Counted from the first letter of the stretch, positions 31,546-41,793 are shown. The stretch: DNA of 42,330 bases from an uncultured Bacteroides sp. (GCF_900547205.1 NZ_URFY01000038.1:1-42330), one strand, 5' to 3'. Numbers and translations: made by a program. Notes: generated by a model from the sequence alone, not told the origin.

Positions 31546-32829
31546 TTATTTGAAACGACGCAAGGTTCCGTTTTCGAAATCCAGTGTTTTGCCATTATAG
31601 TACCAAGTCTCAAAACGGTTATCCTTCCTAATCTGTATTTCTATTGGATCGCCAATAGATAATCGACATTCATCTGTGCTCATACCTATTTCCAAATCTC
31701 CCCGAGAGATAATCAGCCAACGATTTTCGGTGATGCCGGGATATTTCTGATGTATATTTTCCAATCCGAGAAGGTCTTCGATGTAATTATCGTTTTTGGT
31801 GATAACATCATACTTTAAGTCTGTTTCCACTTCGAAGATACTTCCGTTCTTGTCTTCCAACGATAGGATTGCCAGACTACCGGGAGGCTTTAATCTGATG
31901 TCTTTAATGGTAAGCACCGTATATCTTGGTAAATGAACATGCGATTCTCTCTGCTTATTTTCAAGAGAGACAATTCTTTTGGCTACCAGTATTTTTTTTG
32001 GATAAACGACTAATTCCAAATACTTGTTTTTCAGGTTTTCAAGGTTACCTGTATTCTTATTGGTGAAACTGATTGCATTTGAAAAATATCTCATTCTCTT
32101 TTCACCTTGAAAGTCGCTGATGTCCATGCCCGAATTGGTTCGTGAGAGGGCGACTTCCAGAAAGAAAGATTTTCCCTCGGTATCTTTAAATATGATTTTC
32201 ACAGGATATGCCTGACTGCCAACACCTACAGCCGTGATTGTTGCTTCCGTATTAACTGGGATTTGTATGTCCCGATAGCCAGAATAATTATTGGCATCAT
32301 CCACTCGTGCAGTTTCAGACTGTATGTATACTGTCTTTCCTATTAATAACTCCTTTGCCGTATCCACGTCTTTCAAATATACTAACGCGTTGATTTCGGT
32401 GCGGGGAGCTTTTATGCATATCTCATCCAGACGCATATTTTTGATTTCATAATAATACTTCTTTCCCTCGTATTCGAAAATGAAACGGGTGGAGTAGTTT
32501 GTATCATCTGAAATCTTCTGAATCTTTTCTTCAGTGCCGATGAAGGTGAGTATCTTGTGTTTCAGCAGGCTATTATTTATTCCTTTTTCAGTTTCATAGT
32601 CAGAAAGGGTGGGAAGGAACATATCCCGGGATGAGGGTACGAACATGAACTTCATTCCCGGCGTCCATTTGCATATCGGTTGCATTGGAAAGTGGCTTAT
32701 GACAAATTGTTCTTCTGCACTAGTTGCAACATCCTGACTGGCAGGAGTGGTAACAATATAATCATTTTGAGCTGCGATAGGGTACGTACCACAACAGAAT
32801 AAAATTAAGGAAAGGACGATTGTTCTCAT
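31546..32829 (-). CDS. Secreted protein of unknown function with BamE-like tail
   Basis: A 427-residue protein with a signal peptide (cleavage after about residue 21, PIAAQ). The body is beta-rich without known motifs. The last 50 residues (GMSTDECRLSIGDPIEI, then ETWYYNGKTLDFENGTL) look like the GMTxxEVxxxLGxPxxV and WxYxxxxxxFxxG pattern of the SmpA/BamE-type fold often found on periplasmic proteins. I do not recognise the whole protein. It is a single gene between the dehydrogenase group and the META-domain gene; upstream sequence is AT-rich with no clear promoter. Confidence 0.75.
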   Translation of the reverse strand: MRTIVLSLILFCCGTYPIAAQNDYIVTTPASQDVATSAEEQFVISHFPMQPICKWTPGMKFMFVPSSRDMFLPTLSDYETEKGINNSLLKHKILTFIGTEEKIQKISDDTNYSTRFIFEYEGKKYYYEIKNMRLDEICIKAPRTEINALVYLKDVDTAKELLIGKTVYIQSETARVDDANNYSGYRDIQIPVNTEATITAVGVGSQAYPVKIIFKDTEGKSFFLEVALSRTNSGMDISDFQGEKRMRYFSNAISFTNKNTGNLENLKNKYLELVVYPKKILVAKRIVSLENKQRESHVHLPRYTVLTIKDIRLKPPGSLAILSLEDKNGSIFEVETDLKYDVITKNDNYIEDLLGLENIHQKYPGITENRWLIISRGDLEIGMSTDECRLSIGDPIEIQIRKDNRFETWYYNGKTLDFENGTLRRFK

Positions 32830-32938
32830 CTATGATTTGCTTTTAAGTGAACTATCTAAATTGCTCATTTGTTGTACTATCAATGGCAAATGTATATATT
32901 TTATATTGTAATGGAGTTTATTTTCCGAACTTTTTTAA

Positions 32939-32946
32939 TATCTTTG
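32939..32946 (+). promoter_or_regulatory. -7 box of the META-domain gene
   Basis: TATCTTTG, a perfect TAnnTTTG, 29 bases before the ATG at 32976. Confidence 0.55.
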
Positions 32947-32975
32947 CCCCGATTTAACTTAAACGTTATAACAAT

Positions 32976-33764
32976 ATGAAAAAAGTTTTTGTTTCAATTT
33001 GCATTGCAGGTGCAGCGCTTGCAATGTCTTCATGCCGCTCGGTCGAGAAGGCAGTACCTTTGTCATCTATCAACGGTGAGTGGGATATCATAGAAGTCAA
33101 TGGCTCGAAAGTAACTCCGGGCGAGAGTAGAATGCTGCCGTTTATTACTTTTGATACGGCAACCGGTCGTTTGTCAGGCAATAGCGGGTGCAATCGTATG
33201 ATGGGTGGGTTCGATGTGAATGCGAAGCCGGGAAGTCTTGAACTGAAAGGGATAGCCGGCACCAAGATGATGTGTCCTGATATGACTGTTGAGAACAATG
33301 TGTTGAATGCCCTTGCACAAGTAAAAGGATATAAGAAAGCCGGGAAGAATGAAATGTATCTTTGTAATGCATCCAATCGTCCGGTTGTGATTCTTAAGAA
33401 AAAGGAGGCTGACGTGAAATTATCTGTTTTGAATGGAGAATGGAAGATTAAAGAGGTAGATGGTGAAGCAATTCCTTCAGGTATGGAGAAACAGCCCTTC
33501 ATCGCTTTTGATGTGAAGAAAAAGACGATTCATGGCAATGCGGGATGTAATCTGATTAACGGAGGTTTTGAAACCAATGCAGATAATGCAAAATCTATTT
33601 CTTTCCCGGGAGTAGCCAGCACGATGATGGCTTGCCCTGATATGGAAACGGAAGGTAAGATTCTGAAAGCAATCAATGAGGTGAGATCGTTTGGTGTATT
33701 GTCCGGTGGAGGTATCGGGTTGTATGATGCTAATAACGCATTGGTTGTTGTGTTAGAAAAGTAA
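32976..33764 (+). CDS. Lipoprotein with two META domains (HslJ-like)
   Basis: A 262-residue lipoprotein: signal peptide with the lipobox MSSC and Cys20, then two tandem META domains (about 30-135 and 145-260). Each has the pattern LxGEWxIxEVxG, FxxxxxxxxGNxGCNxxxGGF and TxMxCPDMxxE. In E. coli HslJ a single META domain is linked to heat and novobiocin resistance; the double form is common in Bacteroides. It probably sits in the outer membrane facing the periplasm. It is a single gene ending at a strong hairpin. Confidence 0.92.
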   Translation: MKKVFVSICIAGAALAMSSCRSVEKAVPLSSINGEWDIIEVNGSKVTPGESRMLPFITFDTATGRLSGNSGCNRMMGGFDVNAKPGSLELKGIAGTKMMCPDMTVENNVLNALAQVKGYKKAGKNEMYLCNASNRPVVILKKKEADVKLSVLNGEWKIKEVDGEAIPSGMEKQPFIAFDVKKKTIHGNAGCNLINGGFETNADNAKSISFPGVASTMMACPDMETEGKILKAINEVRSFGVLSGGGIGLYDANNALVVVLEK

Positions 33765-33815
33765 TTATCACAGAATAATAGGGCTTTTCTTTTTTATGCA
33801 AGCCTTGAGATTATG

Positions 33816-33860
33816 AAATCGCCCTCGTTACAGTAAGTTGTAGCGAGGGCGATTTTTATT
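33816..33860. terminator. Bidirectional terminator after the META-domain gene
   Basis: AAATCGCCCTCG (33816-33827) pairs with CGAGGGCGATTT (33844-33855), followed by a T-rich run. It also serves the convergent DUF3472 gene. Confidence 0.88.
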
Positions 33861-33907
33861 TTTAGAAGATAGACTCTTATTCGGTTTATAAGGAATAGAA
33901 GTAGATG

Positions 33908-35164
33908 TTATAGCTGTTCCAATGCTTCCCAGTCAATTTTCGGTTCTTTGCCCGTTGGTTTACAATGGAACTTTGTTCCCATCGGAACAGATTCGTTGAA
34001 GAAGCCTCCCATTTTCAGATAAAACCGGTTATTTTTAGTATTTCCGCCCTGATAGTCGAGACGGACTTTGGCACTAGCCGTTGCATCGTGTGTGAAGACA
34101 GCATCGGTAAGTCGGGTCCATTTACCTTCTTTGCTGCGTGCCCATTGGTTGCCGAAGAAAACTTCACGCGACAAGTATCCTTGTTCCGGACTGAAATTCT
34201 CAAGGAAGCTGTGGGGACGTTTGTACCATGTGTTGGTCATGGGGCGTAAGAAGCTGGCTATCAATTTCCACTCTTTTTCATCTGTTGCATAGAAGTAAGC
34301 GGTATAAGTGGTATTTCCATTTCCATCGGGTCTGACTTGCATTAGGAATTTGTATGTATTACCAGCCTTCCAGGGATATTTTAAATAACTTTGTCCTCCT
34401 GAACCTTCGTTGCCAAACTCACCGATATGTACATCTTTTCCTTGACGTAGCAATTTAATCTTTTGCTCATCCGGAATATTTTTAGGGTCTTGTGTATCAA
34501 AAGGACTCCAAACGGAGAAAAGAATGCGGCGCTCTGTCGGAGAGTTGTATTGCATTCCGAAATAACCTTCACCGAAGCCGGCTGCCATATAGTAGCTATG
34601 CATCGTTTCGCCTTCTTTGGGCACTGTGACTTCATTGTAGAACCATTCGGTATCACCTTCGGGCAATGTATATCCCATATGAACGGAAGGACCGCGGCGT
34701 CCCCAATAGTCTGAGAAATCTTTCACATAATTACTTTTACCTGTAACGTTGTCAGCTATCAACTCCTTAATTTCTCCGAAACTCTCTCCACTTTTGGAGA
34801 CTCCTTGCAAGTCGATGCGCACATACCCTGCCTGACGTATATCGATACTTCCTACAGGAACATTGGTGAAATCATCCGATTGCAAATTGACTTTGAAGCT
34901 CTTCTTTCCATAACTGACTTTGATTTCAGAGTGTCCTTTGGCATAAAGTGACAAATCGGCTGTTGTAGGTTGATGCAAATAGAAGTAAATGCTAACGATA
35001 CTTTTAGGATTGGTCCAGTGTGCAACTCCTTTTTGGGTGATTCGTGCACCGTCTTGCTGACGGGTTACATAACCATTGCCGGAAACTCCTACAACAAGTT
35101 GTTGAGACTGCGCAAATGCAGTGGTGCATAGTAATAATGCAAATAGACATAATAGATTTTTCAT
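33908..35164 (-). CDS. DUF3472 (with DUF5077) secreted protein
   Basis: 418 residues starting at the ATG at 35164, where MKNLLCLFALLLCTTAFAQ gives a proper signal peptide. An upstream in-frame ATG at 35233 would add 23 polar residues and would sit almost on the predicted transcription start. The N-terminal beta-sandwich (about 22-140) resembles DUF5077. The rest is DUF3472, with HMGYTLPEGDTEWFYNEVT, YMAAGFGEGYFGMQ and FSVWSPFDTQDPKNIPDEQ. The families are found in Bacteroides surface or periplasmic proteins acting on glycans or plant material, but the activity is not established. Confidence 0.88.
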   Translation of the reverse strand: MKNLLCLFALLLCTTAFAQSQQLVVGVSGNGYVTRQQDGARITQKGVAHWTNPKSIVSIYFYLHQPTTADLSLYAKGHSEIKVSYGKKSFKVNLQSDDFTNVPVGSIDIRQAGYVRIDLQGVSKSGESFGEIKELIADNVTGKSNYVKDFSDYWGRRGPSVHMGYTLPEGDTEWFYNEVTVPKEGETMHSYYMAAGFGEGYFGMQYNSPTERRILFSVWSPFDTQDPKNIPDEQKIKLLRQGKDVHIGEFGNEGSGGQSYLKYPWKAGNTYKFLMQVRPDGNGNTTYTAYFYATDEKEWKLIASFLRPMTNTWYKRPHSFLENFSPEQGYLSREVFFGNQWARSKEGKWTRLTDAVFTHDATASAKVRLDYQGGNTKNNRFYLKMGGFFNESVPMGTKFHCKPTGKEPKIDWEALEQL

Positions 35165-35238
35165 GTTGATGTCATTGATTGATTTTATGTGTATTTCTGA
35201 TATTGATAAATAACTCGTTGTTTTATAATGCAATGTCG

Positions 35239-35246
35239 CAAAGATA
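35239..35246 (-). promoter_or_regulatory. -7 box of the DUF3472 gene
   Basis: On the minus strand the bases read TATCTTTG, a perfect TAnnTTTG, about 75 bases before the chosen ATG at 35164. Confidence 0.5.
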
Positions 35247-35395
35247 AGAATTATTTTTCTTTATCGAACCAGAATCGATAACATTTGTTTTAGTGTCAGT
35301 CGCTAAATAGTCGTCTGTATGGCTATCATGGCAAGGATGCTTATTAAAAACTGTCGTTTTGGCAGAAAATATGTCACGTATTCGTATTATTTCTC

Positions 35396-35413
35396 TTTGG
35401 CACACGGTTTGTC
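35396..35413 (+). promoter_or_regulatory. Possible sigma-54-like element upstream of dnaK
   Basis: TTTGGCACACGGTTTGTC resembles the -24/-12 pattern TGGCAC-N5-TTGC, but the -12 GC is GT here. It lies about 100 bases before the dnaK ATG. No HrcA-type CIRCE repeat is visible in the 270-base gap. This is a weak candidate. Confidence 0.25.
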
Positions 35414-35511
35414 TTTTAATCAGCGTCCGTTTGAGACGAAGCTCTGATGAAGGGTAGAGAAACAACCGGACAAAGGAAATTAGAATAATAATAAATAAAA
35501 AAATAACGATC

Positions 35512-37425
35512 ATGGGAAAAATTATTGGTATTGACTTAGGAACAACAAACTCTTGTGTTTCCGTATTTGAAGGAAACGAACCTGTAGTAATTGCAAACAG
35601 CGAAGGTAAACGTACGACTCCTTCTATTGTTGCTTTCGTTGATGGTGGCGAACGTAAAGTAGGAGATCCCGCTAAGCGTCAGGCTATCACAAACCCAAAA
35701 CGTACAATCTTCTCTATCAAACGTTTCATGGGTGAAAACTGGGACCAAGTGCAGAAAGAAGTTGGTCGTGTTCCTTATAAAGTAGTGAAAGGTGACAACA
35801 ACACTCCGCGTGTAGATATTGACGGACGTCTGTACACTCCACAGGAAATTTCTGCAATGATTCTTCAGAAAATGAAGAAAACTGCTGAGGATTATCTGGG
35901 ACATGAAGTAACAGAAGCAGTCATCACTGTTCCGGCCTATTTCTCTGACTCTCAGCGTCAAGCAACGAAAGAAGCAGGACAGATTGCCGGTCTGGAAGTA
36001 AAACGTATTGTAAACGAACCTACTGCCGCTGCTCTTGCATACGGTCTGGACAAGGCTCACAAAGATATGAAGATTGCCGTATTCGACCTTGGTGGCGGTA
36101 CATTCGATATCTCTATCCTCGAATTTGGTGGTGGTGTATTCGAAGTACTTTCTACTAATGGTGATACTCACCTTGGTGGTGATGACTTCGACCAAGTAAT
36201 CATCAATTGGTTGGTACAGGAATTTAAGAACGACGAAGGCGCTGATTTGACTCAAGACCCGATGGCTCTGCAACGTTTGAAAGAAGCTGCTGAAAAAGCT
36301 AAGATTGAACTTTCTTCTTCAACAAGCACAGAAATCAACTTACCTTATATTATGCCGGTAGGTGGTGTGCCTAAGCACTTGGTTAAGACTTTGACTCGTG
36401 CAAAATTCGAATCTCTGGCTCACGAACTGATTCAGGCTTGTCTTGAACCTTGCAAGAAAGCAATGAGCGACGCTGGTTTGAGTAATGCTGATATTGATGA
36501 AGTAATCCTCGTTGGTGGTTCTTCTCGTATCCCGGCTGTACAGAAATTGGTTGAAGACTTCTTCGGTAAGGCTCCTTCAAAGGGTGTGAATCCGGATGAA
36601 GTAGTAGCTGTAGGTGCTGCTGTGCAGGGTGCTGTTTTGACAGACGAAATCAAAGGTGTGGTATTGTTGGATGTTACTCCGTTGTCAATGGGTATTGAAA
36701 CATTGGGTGGTGTGATGACTAAGTTGATTGATGCTAACACTACAATTCCGGCTCGTAAGAGTGAAACATTCTCTACTGCTGCCGATAATCAGAGTGAAGT
36801 AACTATTCACGTATTGCAAGGAGAGCGTCCGATGGCTGCTCAGAACAAGTCAATCGGTCAGTTCAACTTGTCTGGTATCGCTCCTGCTCGCCGTGGTGTT
36901 CCTCAGATTGAGGTTACATTCGATATCGATGCTAATGGTATCTTGAAGGTATCTGCAAAAGATAAGGCAACTGGTAAAGAGCAGGCTATCCGCATCGAAG
37001 CTTCCAGCGGTTTGAGCAAGGAAGAAATCGAAAAGATGAAAGCAGAAGCAGAAGCTAATGCTGAAGCAGATAAGAAAGAACGTGAAAAGATTGATAAGCT
37101 GAATCAGGCCGATAGCTTAATCTTCTCAACTGAAAATCAGTTGAAGGAACTGGGCGATAAGTTGCCTGCTGATAAGAAGGCTCCGATTGAAACTGCTTTG
37201 CAGAAACTGAAAGATGCTCACAAGGCTCAGGATTTGGCTGCTATCGATACTGCTATGGCAGAAATCAATACTGCTTTCCAAGCTGCAAGTGCTGAAATGT
37301 ATGCTCAGGGTGGTGCGCAAGGTGGTGCACAGGCTGGTCCTGATATGAATGGCGGTGCTGGTCAACAAGATAATGGCAAGAATGGAGATAATGTGCAGGA
37401 TGCTGACTTCGAGGAAGTGAAGTAA
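35512..37425 (+). CDS. dnaK: Chaperone DnaK (Hsp70)
   Basis: A 637-residue Hsp70. The nucleotide-binding domain (about 1-385) opens with IGIDLGTTNSCVSV and has the phosphate-2 loop AVFDLGGGTFDISIL and the adenosine motif VILVGGSSRIPAVQ. The linker DVLLLDVTPLS is present as VVLLDVTPLSMGIET. The substrate-binding domain and lid follow, with a Gly/Ala/Gln-rich tail ending in DADFEEVK. It folds proteins with DnaJ/CbpA and GrpE. It is a single-gene unit ending at a hairpin; no dnaJ or grpE is adjacent. Confidence 0.99.
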   Translation: MGKIIGIDLGTTNSCVSVFEGNEPVVIANSEGKRTTPSIVAFVDGGERKVGDPAKRQAITNPKRTIFSIKRFMGENWDQVQKEVGRVPYKVVKGDNNTPRVDIDGRLYTPQEISAMILQKMKKTAEDYLGHEVTEAVITVPAYFSDSQRQATKEAGQIAGLEVKRIVNEPTAAALAYGLDKAHKDMKIAVFDLGGGTFDISILEFGGGVFEVLSTNGDTHLGGDDFDQVIINWLVQEFKNDEGADLTQDPMALQRLKEAAEKAKIELSSSTSTEINLPYIMPVGGVPKHLVKTLTRAKFESLAHELIQACLEPCKKAMSDAGLSNADIDEVILVGGSSRIPAVQKLVEDFFGKAPSKGVNPDEVVAVGAAVQGAVLTDEIKGVVLLDVTPLSMGIETLGGVMTKLIDANTTIPARKSETFSTAADNQSEVTIHVLQGERPMAAQNKSIGQFNLSGIAPARRGVPQIEVTFDIDANGILKVSAKDKATGKEQAIRIEASSGLSKEEIEKMKAEAEANAEADKKEREKIDKLNQADSLIFSTENQLKELGDKLPADKKAPIETALQKLKDAHKAQDLAAIDTAMAEINTAFQAASAEMYAQGGAQGGAQAGPDMNGGAGQQDNGKNGDNVQDADFEEVK

Positions 37426-37454
37426 TTCCGATAATATCAGTAATAATAAATAGG

Positions 37455-37489
37455 AAAAAGCGTGTAGCTCACTGAGTTGCACGCTTTTT
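37455..37489. terminator. Terminator after dnaK
   Basis: AAAAAGCGTG (37455-37464) pairs with CACGCTTTTT (37480-37489). It marks the boundary between the housekeeping stretch and the accessory genes to the right. The 177 bases between it and the end of the next gene hold a frame reading KEACIYADNVRKLYQYEYD that I cannot assign. Confidence 0.85.
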
Positions 37490-37666
37490 GCGTTTATGAG
37501 GTTTATGGTTGATATGTGTTTTCTATGGGCTTTTTTATCTCTTTAATGTAGCAAGGTGGCATAGAAGCATACATTGCCGTTCTACAATAGACAAAGAAGC
37601 TTGTATCTATGCTGATAATGTTCGTAAGTTATATCAATATGAATATGATAGTGTCATTAACAAAAT

Positions 37667-40267
37667 TCAATATTTGGGCTTTACCGGGAACATTTTCTGT
37701 CTATCATAGAGATATAAATAATCTGGGCTAAAATAACCATTGGTTTTGTTGAAACCATATAACATTGTACACGGAACTGCCATGTTGCGCTTATACGGTT
37801 CTAAGAACACATATCCCCAATTGTCTGTCCACAAAATTTTATCGTATGCATTGGTGTCGCGGTCAGCAGTCAGACAAGCAATATTGTTTTGAATCAAAGT
37901 TTGCAAATGGCTCTTGTCAAAGCCCGATAAATCTAGAATTGCCTTATCCAATTTTTTTAGTGAATTGTGTACAACATCTGCGGTAATTTTAATTTCAAGT
38001 GATTTCTGCACGTTTTTCAATGCGACAGTCTTATAAAGTCTTGCTATTTCCTCATACTCTTTATTGCCTTCATTCAGCCAGTCACAAATAGAGGTTACAA
38101 CAATACACAATTCAAATACATATTGTTTATATCCATCTATCTTACGGAGAACAATTCTATTGGTTTCCTCTTTTATCTCGCTGTTCAGAAGAAAGATGGA
38201 AAACACACTTAGCATTCGGAAGAAATATTCTGTTACACTTTTCCTGTGAGTTATTGAAAACGTAATGTTGAGCAATGTGCGTTCTTCGACATTTTCACTC
38301 TCTATTTTATATCTGTAGCTCAATGTTCTATAAATAAAGAATATAGCAGTTGTAAATCTTTTCAACGTATTTTCATAATTGATAGGAAGGGACTTAGCGG
38401 CTTGATTTTGAGCTACAGGCAACATTGAATCAAGATATTTCTCAAACATAGCTATGACGCGCTTTTTTATATCATTTGCGCTTTTAGTCTTTAAGAGGGT
38501 AATTTTACCTTTTGTTTTCTCTTTTCCTTCTGATTTTTTTATGTCCTCTGTTTCTTCATCGTCCATTTCCTCATCTTCCTTTTCTTTTGAAGATTTAGAG
38601 ATATAGGATATAATACTGTCAAAGAGAAGAGATGATTGCATTATTGTGGTACTATTTTTTCGAGATGCAATGCTTCCCGTAATACCACTTCCATCATTTT
38701 TGATATAATCATCAAAGGACGAGAATTGATAGCCGGAGATTTCTTCTTTTGTCTGCGTCAGTCTGTTTTCTGTTGCAGCCTTCATTGCGATTTTCTTTTC
38801 ACTATTCGTCAACATCTCTTCTATAAAACGGAGTACCGCACCATTGACAAAATTGCCAGACTCGATTTCATAACATCTGCGTCTGTAATTGACATTATCC
38901 GATGAAGGGTCATTGATAATCATGCTAGCAGTAGATATAACGAACTGTCTGTTTGATATGACATTCCCTTTATTGTCGGTTATTTCTACATATAGAGGAT
39001 TGGAAAGGTTTTTCAATCTCCCTTCATAATAAGAAATGCCATTGGTAATGTTGATTATAAAGCAATCAAACAGCATACGATTTCCCGAATAAAAAGTGAT
39101 AGTTGCATTTGGTGCTTCATTTTCACTTTCTAATTTGATGTTAAATTTGTCGTATTCGTAAGATGCTTCTTTAACCCATACAAAGGGTTTGATGCGTTTG
39201 GGATTATCACCATCAGGATTATTTGTTTTGACATCTGTAGAATTTATAGGTTGATTAAGAGCAAAACCTGTATCCCTAAAGAAATCTATACTTTGTGATT
39301 TGAAGCCAATGCTTGCTTCCTGATTTGAAGCGGCTACATTTGGACAGCCGAATGCAGCGATTGAGGCGTTCGCACTACCGCATAGTACATAGTGGAAATG
39401 TTGTCCTTTAAAAAATATACATTTTGAGTGGAAGAACTTCTGAAATTTTTTATCATTAGAATGTATCGCATCCCATTCGAATATCCTCACATAGTCGGGA
39501 ATGTATTTGGGTATAGGTGGAACACCAAATCCATCTTCCACTATGATATTGATTTGCGGTTGTCCATATTGTAAATGCAGCCATTGTATAAGTTTTGCCT
39601 GTCTATCATAAAATGGGGACAGCACAGTAATTGTTTTTATTTGGTCATCACCAATCCACCTTTTGCATTGATCATATATAGACTCTTGCTCATTTGTGAA
39701 TAAACGAATGTTGGTATTTCCATCAATATCATATCCGCTATCAGAATGTTTATAATCCCCTTGTAGCAGTGAACAGTTTTCTTCTAATGCTCTGATAATG
39801 TTGTCCGCTTCTTCACCAAGATCCCTATATAGAGTCTTAAGGTATTCCCATACATCACGCATAAATGCATAGTATGGACTAACAAGACTATCCACCATTA
39901 CAGGAGTCCAAACCTCCATGTTTCTACCATGGCCACTGATAGTCAGATTTCCAGAGCCTATAAGAACCAACACCGAATCTCTGCCTGCGAAAAATTGGAT
40001 TTTAGGATGAAATGCGCCATTCGTCTTATAACCGTGTAAGCTAAATCCATGAGGCTTCTTGTCACTGAAAGCTCGGCTGAAATGTAATAATTGCTCAGAT
40101 AAACATCCTTCATCAACCAATGCCGATATGAAATTGACACCTTTTGCCGACAAAGTCCGCAGCAACTGGATTTGCCAGTAATACAGATTTATGGAGAACG
40201 ATGTCATCAACACAGAATGGAACTTACCTGCTGGTATATTTGAATATATTGATTTATGCTCTATCAT
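37667..40267 (-). CDS. Phospholipase-D/HKD nuclease-like protein of a two-gene system
   Basis: 866 residues, soluble, no signal peptide. Two HKD-type motifs are visible. Motif 1 is GAFHPKIQFF (His87, Lys89) followed by GSGN (104-107) and NMEVW with Glu118. Motif 2 is FFHSKCIFF (His280, Lys282) followed by GSAN (297-300) and QEASIG. This is the pattern of the defence-type PLD family with FHPK...GSGNLT and N-E, which includes nucleases. A second, mainly helical half (about 340-866) carries a very charged linker (about 560-590, rich in Lys and Glu) and no motif that I recognise. Its ATG overlaps the stop of the upstream gene (ATGA). Nuclease activity is inference; lipid or other phosphodiester substrates are possible. 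Confidence 0.8.
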   Translation of the reverse strand: MIEHKSIYSNIPAGKFHSVLMTSFSINLYYWQIQLLRTLSAKGVNFISALVDEGCLSEQLLHFSRAFSDKKPHGFSLHGYKTNGAFHPKIQFFAGRDSVLVLIGSGNLTISGHGRNMEVWTPVMVDSLVSPYYAFMRDVWEYLKTLYRDLGEEADNIIRALEENCSLLQGDYKHSDSGYDIDGNTNIRLFTNEQESIYDQCKRWIGDDQIKTITVLSPFYDRQAKLIQWLHLQYGQPQINIIVEDGFGVPPIPKYIPDYVRIFEWDAIHSNDKKFQKFFHSKCIFFKGQHFHYVLCGSANASIAAFGCPNVAASNQEASIGFKSQSIDFFRDTGFALNQPINSTDVKTNNPDGDNPKRIKPFVWVKEASYEYDKFNIKLESENEAPNATITFYSGNRMLFDCFIINITNGISYYEGRLKNLSNPLYVEITDNKGNVISNRQFVISTASMIINDPSSDNVNYRRRCYEIESGNFVNGAVLRFIEEMLTNSEKKIAMKAATENRLTQTKEEISGYQFSSFDDYIKNDGSGITGSIASRKNSTTIMQSSLLFDSIISYISKSSKEKEDEEMDDEETEDIKKSEGKEKTKGKITLLKTKSANDIKKRVIAMFEKYLDSMLPVAQNQAAKSLPINYENTLKRFTTAIFFIYRTLSYRYKIESENVEERTLLNITFSITHRKSVTEYFFRMLSVFSIFLLNSEIKEETNRIVLRKIDGYKQYVFELCIVVTSICDWLNEGNKEYEEIARLYKTVALKNVQKSLEIKITADVVHNSLKKLDKAILDLSGFDKSHLQTLIQNNIACLTADRDTNAYDKILWTDNWGYVFLEPYKRNMAVPCTMLYGFNKTNGYFSPDYLYLYDRQKMFPVKPKY

Positions 40268-41793
40268 TTCCCAAGTATTTTATGTCCTCGACTTGTTAGC
40301 TTGTAGCAATCTTCATCGCTTTCAATCCACTTAATATCCTCAATGTATTGTAGTACGTTTTGTAAACGCGGTGATGTTCTTATAGGCACTGGTTCTCTCA
40401 ATTTCCAGATTAAACCATCCTCTATCATATAGTTATGTACAATGCCTTGTCCTATTGTAGATTTGCTGTAAGAACTGTTCAGATGGTCATTGATGGCAAA
40501 ATAGATGCAATTTTCCGCAAACTCCCAGTCCTCTTTATCTCTGTAGCTATTTGTTAATTTAAGCAGCAATGAAGGAGCGAAGCCGGGATGTTGTACATTA
40601 TAATTGTTATGCTGTGCGAACTCCAGCAGTTGCTCAAAATACGGTTTTATAGTTTGCTGCAAAGCCTTAATCTGTTTAGAGGCTTCGTATATTAATGCCC
40701 CATAATCCTTTCTTTTGTAACAGTTATGAATGTTCTCATCCACATCATAGAGTTTTTCGTTTACAGTAGCTTCACATTCCAAGTATCGCTCTTCAAGTTG
40801 TTGTAATACGTTCTCTAAAGGTGTTGGTTCGTCTGTTATAGAATACAATATTGCAAAATGAAATGCTTCGTAAGCTGTATGTGTCAATTCGTTTAATTCA
40901 TAGAGGAACCACGCCACTTGTTCTTCTGTAGCTTCTATCTTCTGCGAGAGAACGTTTTCAAAATTGTGACGCAAGAAAGGAAGAACGACATTACGCTTTG
41001 TTACCGTCATTCCTGTTGTGTCAATATACTCCATGAGTAACTTGATTGAATTGATACGATGGTAGATGGGATTTGCTGCAATGTCAAGACCATCAGGTTC
41101 ACGGAAAATATTGGAATATTCGTTCAGTTCTTCTTCATTCTCTATGCGATGAAGAGCCAATTCTTTCAGGCTTTCTAACACATGCTTTGATACTTTTCCT
41201 GTATAAATGGCATTCCAAAACTCATTCTCATTCTCTTCTGGTAAAGATTTCCGGAATAATTCATTCAGGCGAGAGCCTTTAGGAGTCACCCTATATGTGC
41301 GATGAGAAGAATCGGGAAGAAAGATCAGTTGCAATTGTGATAACACACCAATATAGTACTGACCAAATATTCCGCTGGAGTTTTGCCAGTACACATTAGG
41401 CTTGTGTTCAATATCTGCACCTTTTGCCAAATCTAAAATATCATCTTTAAAATGTTGTTGAGCAAAAATGCTGCCACTTACCCCCGTGACATTAGGGTAG
41501 TTCTGAATCATCACATAAGCAAGTAGTAACTCTCCACGCCTAACGTATTTTATCTGTTCGTGGGGATTGTCTATTTTAGAAATGTCTACTTGTTGCAGTC
41601 TTTTGGCAATCAAAGTCAACAGCCAACAAAAGAAACCATTATAGCGTATACGACCTGTTACATTTGTAATGCCGGTAATCATGTCAGTATAGATAACCAC
41701 GCTACTGTTTTGTACCGCTAATGGGTCTCTACCACCTTTGGTCGTGGTAGCGGCTCCCCAAAATGGATATGGTATGTCTTGGGGGTCAAACAT
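40264..41793 (-). CDS. Uncharacterised first gene of the HKD two-gene system
   Basis: A 509-residue soluble protein that I do not recognise. The N-terminus FDPQDIPYPFWGAATTTKGG is followed by a hydrophobic segment TGRIRYNGFFCWLLTLIAKR (46-65). This echoes the RARYxLFxPWIY segment I recall from DUF6361-type defence proteins, though the match is weak. The rest is helical, with an aromatic/charged middle (ELTHTAYEAFHFAIL) and a C-terminal winged-helix-like end (RLQNVLQYIEDIKWIESDED, then CYKLTSRGHKILGK). It overlaps the HKD gene by four bases, so the two are translated together. A sensor or targeting role for the nuclease partner is inference from context. Confidence 0.6.
   Translation of the reverse strand: MFDPQDIPYPFWGAATTTKGGRDPLAVQNSSVVIYTDMITGITNVTGRIRYNGFFCWLLTLIAKRLQQVDISKIDNPHEQIKYVRRGELLLAYVMIQNYPNVTGVSGSIFAQQHFKDDILDLAKGADIEHKPNVYWQNSSGIFGQYYIGVLSQLQLIFLPDSSHRTYRVTPKGSRLNELFRKSLPEENENEFWNAIYTGKVSKHVLESLKELALHRIENEEELNEYSNIFREPDGLDIAANPIYHRINSIKLLMEYIDTTGMTVTKRNVVLPFLRHNFENVLSQKIEATEEQVAWFLYELNELTHTAYEAFHFAILYSITDEPTPLENVLQQLEERYLECEATVNEKLYDVDENIHNCYKRKDYGALIYEASKQIKALQQTIKPYFEQLLEFAQHNNYNVQHPGFAPSLLLKLTNSYRDKEDWEFAENCIYFAINDHLNSSYSKSTIGQGIVHNYMIEDGLIWKLREPVPIRTSPRLQNVLQYIEDIKWIESDEDCYKLTSRGHKILGK

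Noticed and set aside
35396..35413. Firm sigma-54 promoter for dnaK
   Set aside because: The -12 GC is GT, so I list it only as a weak element.
37509..37709. 66-codon frame after dnaK
   Set aside because: It overlaps the end of the HKD gene, has no promoter or family match, and looks like chance, though a gene remnant cannot be excluded.
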